Shown piece after piece: positions 7,425-9,069 of a stretch of DNA of 9,069 nucleotides. The notes under the pieces are model-generated. The model searched no databases. It was not told the DNA's origin and saw nothing but the letters and a program-made list of their open reading frames with translations. The translations under genes were made by a program, and so were the position numbers. Each line of letters opens with the position of its first letter. The stretch's first letter is position 1. Source of the stretch: Dysgonomonas sp. (GTDB taxonomy: Bacteria > Bacteroidota > Bacteroidia > Bacteroidales > Dysgonomonadaceae); the NCBI GenBank assembly GCA_030151105.1, contig JASLEN010000421.1, positions 1 through 9,069 of the forward strand. Direction: 5' to 3'.

Positions 7425-7878
7425 TGGAGTTACAAATTTTATAATTTATTTGTTTTTGTTGATTAATATTGTATTTTTACAACACATGTCGGTGTGCTGT
7501 ATGCATTAATGCGAACTATCGTTAATTTTAATAGTACTCAAACGCTATAGCTAAAATTATAAGTTCTAAAAATTAATATACTAAATTATATGACCTAGCT
7601 TTACTTATTTATATCTAAACTATATATTCTAAACAGCTATCTGTATGAATATAACCGTTGACTTTGAGCTCCTTATTATCATTACATTAATGAATTAATT
7701 AAAACAAAATGTATATGAAAATCCTCTTATTTGTTCTCATTAGATTTGGATAATCAGTCCAATTATAATTTATACTCATCTATTATGTGCTAAAGTGTAC
7801 TATTACTTATAAAAACAAAATACGGCTTTGTAATTTATTCGTAAATATGATGTGTTAATCTATTCTAATTAAATTTCT
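7425..7878. other. AT-rich intergenic leader, no gene seen
   Basis: This 454-nt stretch has dense stop codons in all frames and no tRNA, rRNA or CRISPR pattern that I can see. It holds a perfect 10-bp palindrome, GCATTAATGC (7503-7512), a candidate promoter element (7741-7748), and a 14-codon frame (7709-7753) that looks accidental. It most likely contains the promoter and untranslated leader of the SusC-like gene. Confidence 0.6.
7741..7748 (+). promoter_or_regulatory. Candidate Bacteroides-type -7 box (TAnnTTTG)
   Basis: TAGATTTG matches the Bacteroidota -7 consensus TAnnTTTG exactly and would start transcription about 125 nt before the SusC start codon. No good -33 TTTG lies 19-21 nt upstream (a TTTG at 7730-7733 is too close). 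In DNA this AT-rich, a chance match within 450 nt is quite possible. Confidence 0.25.
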
Positions 7879-9069
7879 ATGAAAAATCATCAAACATTTT
7901 TAACTTTTCTTATCTTCTTCTGTTCGCTATTTGGGCTAGGAGGAGACTTAAGAGCACAGAGTTTATCAGTTTCTGGTACTTGTTCTGATAACTTGGGTCC
8001 ACTGGCTGGAGTGTCAGTAGCAGTGAAAGGGACTAAAACAAAAACAGTAACAGATATGAATGGTAATTATACTATTCAAGTTTCAGGGAAGACACCTGCA
8101 CTCCAATTTTCATTTATTAGCTATCAAACTGTAGAAATAGCAGTAGATGGGCGATCAAAAATTGACGTAATAATGAAAACTGCTGACTCTGATCTGGATG
8201 AAGTTGTAATCGTTGGTTATCAAGCTGTTCAGAAAAGGTTTACAACAGGTTCTGTATCTAGTGTGAGATCTAGAGATATCGAGAACCTTCCATCAGCTAG
8301 CTTAACCGACTTATTGGCAGGTAAAGCAACTGGGGTAACAGCTATCGGTTTAGGAGGAGCACCTGGAGGAATGGGAGCTATCCAAATTAGAGGTAATGCT
8401 GTTATGTCTGGTAACTTAGGTGAGGCTAACGAGTTTAGTAATCCTCTATACGTTATTGATGGAGTGCCAACTACGCTAGAAGAAGTAGCAGGATACGGAA
8501 AAACCAACAATGACTTCCTGACTTCTTTAAATGTGGAAGATATAGAGTCTATCGATATCTTGAAAGATGCTTCTGCTGCGGCTATTTATGGTTCTCGTGG
8601 TGCTAATGGTGTTATCATCATCAAAACCAAAGGAGGAATAGCTGGAAAAATGACTGTAACTGTGAAAGCTAATATTGGAACTACTATACGTCCCCAATTG
8701 ACTAAAACACCTATAGGAACAGCAGAACGTAGAATGAAAATGGGCTTGATCAACCAATGGTGGAGCTACAATGCTATGAGAGATGATTTACCAATCTTTC
8801 TCACAGATAGTTTAAACCCAATGTTCAATAATAATGCTGATTATCAAGGAATGTTCTATCAATCAGGTATTGTACAAGATTATAGCTTGGCGATACGTGG
8901 AGGTTCTGAACAACTAAACTATCGCTTGAGTTTAGGGTATTATGGAGAGGAAGGGATTTTGAAGGGTACAGACTTAGATCGATACTCATTAAATCTTAAT
9001 GTTACACAACAACCTTGGAAGAGAGTTAGAAATCAAACAATTCTTAATATTTCTTATGCTGACCAAGAC
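7879..9069 (+). CDS. SusC-like TonB-dependent outer membrane receptor, N-terminal part (3' end outside window)
   Basis: This is the first 397 codons of a SusC/RagA-type receptor, which imports glycans or peptides across the outer membrane with a SusD-type lipoprotein and TonB energy. The frame runs from the ATG at 7879 to the window edge without a stop. Residues 1-26 are a signal peptide ending LRAQ. Residues 28-100 form a carboxypeptidase-regulatory-like domain (LSVSGTCSDNLGPLAGVSV, then TVTDMNGNYTIQV). A TonB-box-like DLDEVVIVGY (105-114) follows, then the plug domain (about 117-250) with the SusC hallmark SIDILKDASAAAIYGSRGAN (224-243) and GVIIIKTK. The barrel begins about 255. Typical SusC proteins are about 1000 residues, so roughly 60 percent is missing. 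There is no STN domain between signal peptide and regulatory domain, so it is not of the sigma/anti-sigma signalling type. A susD gene would be expected just downstream. Confidence 0.95.
   Translation, partial: MKNHQTFLTFLIFFCSLFGLGGDLRAQSLSVSGTCSDNLGPLAGVSVAVKGTKTKTVTDMNGNYTIQVSGKTPALQFSFISYQTVEIAVDGRSKIDVIMKTADSDLDEVVIVGYQAVQKRFTTGSVSSVRSRDIENLPSASLTDLLAGKATGVTAIGLGGAPGGMGAIQIRGNAVMSGNLGEANEFSNPLYVIDGVPTTLEEVAGYGKTNNDFLTSLNVEDIESIDILKDASAAAIYGSRGANGVIIIKTKGGIAGKMTVTVKANIGTTIRPQLTKTPIGTAERRMKMGLINQWWSYNAMRDDLPIFLTDSLNPMFNNNADYQGMFYQSGIVQDYSLAIRGGSEQLNYRLSLGYYGEEGILKGTDLDRYSLNLNVTQQPWKRVRNQTILNISYADQD

Noticed and set aside
7481..7500. Possible hairpin around ACAACACATGTCGGTGTGCT as a terminator after the IS
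   Set aside because: Pairing is imperfect and no T tract follows, so it does not qualify as an intrinsic terminator.
7709..7753. A 14-codon frame (MYMKILLFVLIRFG) as a leader peptide or signal-peptide remnant
   Set aside because: It is hydrophobic and suggestive, but too short, with no homologous continuation downstream in any frame and no attenuator hairpin.
8229..8757. Two minus-strand open frames (8229-8510 and 8527-8757)
   Set aside because: Both lie opposite the TonB plug region of the SusC-like gene, which has clear SusC motifs; the antisense products have low-complexity Ser/Tyr or Pro/Ala content.
1..9069. CRISPR arrays, tRNA or rRNA genes, prophage or defence genes
   Set aside because: No spaced direct repeats, cloverleaf-like sequence or rRNA-like stretches were seen, and all long frames are accounted for by the peptidase, the glycosidases, the transposase and SusC.

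Overview
The window looks like chromosomal DNA from a member of the Bacteroidota, most likely Bacteroidales. The grounds are a SusC-type TonB-dependent receptor, secreted GH3 and GH2 glycosidases in one run with an M60-type peptidase, AT-rich DNA, A-rich leaders without clear Shine-Dalgarno sequences, and an IS3-family element of the kind common in this phylum. Genus and species cannot be told from the sequence.

Layout. (1) Positions 1-644: the 3' end of a gene for an M60/enhancin-like metallopeptidase. Its catalytic part lies left of the window. (2) 680-3253: a secreted GH3 beta-glycosidase with an extra C-terminal carboxypeptidase-regulatory-like domain. (3) 3286-5952: a secreted multi-domain GH2 enzyme. 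These three genes share a strand, are 35 and 32 nt apart, and end at a strong hairpin with a T-rich tail (5989-6030), so they look like the distal part of one operon. (4) 6048-7424: a decayed IS3-family insertion sequence with recognisable terminal inverted repeats, a broken orfA and a broken orfB. (5) 7425-7878: a 454-nt, very AT-rich gap with no convincing gene, probably the leader of the next unit. (6) 7879-9069 and beyond: the first 397 codons of a SusC-like receptor, open at the right edge.

How the genes may work together. M60-like peptidases of gut Bacteroidota cleave glycoproteins, often mucin-like ones. A co-transcribed GH3 and GH2 would trim exposed beta-linked sugars from the glycans, so the left operon looks like the enzyme end of a glycoprotein or polysaccharide utilisation locus. 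The SusC gene appears to open a separate locus, since it sits beyond a terminator and an IS. It has no STN domain, which argues against control by an ECF-sigma/anti-sigma pair. Substrates cannot be fixed from sequence alone. I see no clearly undescribed system. The points most worth a second look are the domain fusion on the GH3 enzyme, the pattern of lesions in the IS, and the junction between the two loci.
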